A stretch of DNA of 5,124 bases from Candidatus Poribacteria bacterium (GTDB lineage Bacteria > Poribacteria > WGA-4E > WGA-3G): contig VXXH01000834.1 of NCBI GenBank assembly GCA_009835515.1, forward strand, positions 1 to 5,124, given 5' to 3'. The notes beneath the pieces were generated by a model. That model saw only the letters and a program-made list of their open reading frames with translations. It was not told the DNA's origin and searched no databases. Shown piece by piece: positions 5,069-5,124 of this stretch. A program made the position numbers and the translations under genes. Numbering within the stretch: position 1 is the first letter of the stretch; each line of letters opens with the position of its first letter.

Positions 5069-5124
5069 TCAAAACCGCCTATTTTCTCTAATATCATCAA
5101 AATTGTCCAAACCTTGGATTAAAT
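5069..5124 (-). CDS. Possible 3' end of a leftward gene, truncated by the window edge
   Basis: On the minus strand one frame is open from the window edge to a TGA (complement of 5069-5071). It encodes the 17 residues LIQGLDNFDDIRENRRF, preceded by a partial codon. The composition is protein-like and the stop falls 25 bases before a perfect hairpin with a short T run on the same strand, the layout expected at a gene end. Eighteen or so codons can be open by chance, and the other frames are closed early, so this is only a suggestion. No family can be named. Confidence 0.25.
   Translation of the reverse strand, partial: LIQGLDNFDDIRENRRF

Overview
The window is about 5.1 kb of bacterial chromosome with moderate G+C. 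Genes are spaced normally, with Shine-Dalgarno sequences and sigma70-like promoter matches. Two proteins have Sec-type signal peptides and a third has a lipoprotein signal. Secreted PD40/WD40-like propellers beside a planctomycete-type (PSCyt1-like) mono-heme lipoprotein recall poorly sampled Gram-negative lineages such as Candidatus Poribacteria or the Planctomycetes and relatives. That placement is my inference from gene style; no marker gene is present.

Layout, left to right. (1) At 7-1017 (+) is a zinc-independent, NADP-dependent medium-chain oxidoreductase of the prostaglandin-reductase/CurA type. (2) It is followed 20 bp later by the first of two tandem paralogues (1038-2072 and 2203-3246, both +), predicted secreted beta-propeller proteins of unknown function. 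The second copy has its own promoter-like sequence and a hairpin-plus-T-tract in its leader. (3) Convergent to these is a D-2-hydroxyacid dehydrogenase (3287-4231, -) with an intact Arg/Glu/His catalytic set. (4) Across a short divergent promoter region lies a 171-residue lipoprotein (4320-4835, +; GTG start) with a c-type haem site of the rarer CX4CH form. (5) The last 289 bp hold a 17-bp direct repeat pair, a REP-like hairpin with a GTAG tetranucleotide, a perfect 9-bp hairpin, and possibly the 3' end of a leftward gene that runs off the edge.

The genes do not form one obvious pathway. The reductase and first propeller are probably co-transcribed. The propeller pair is a recent local duplication. 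The dehydrogenase and the cytochrome-like lipoprotein share a divergent promoter region whose two predicted promoters overlap. I found no CRISPR array, tRNA, rRNA, transposase or phage gene, and no convincing new multi-gene system. The points most worth a second look are the duplicated propellers with their patchy divergence, the CX4CH lipoprotein, and the repeat-rich right end.
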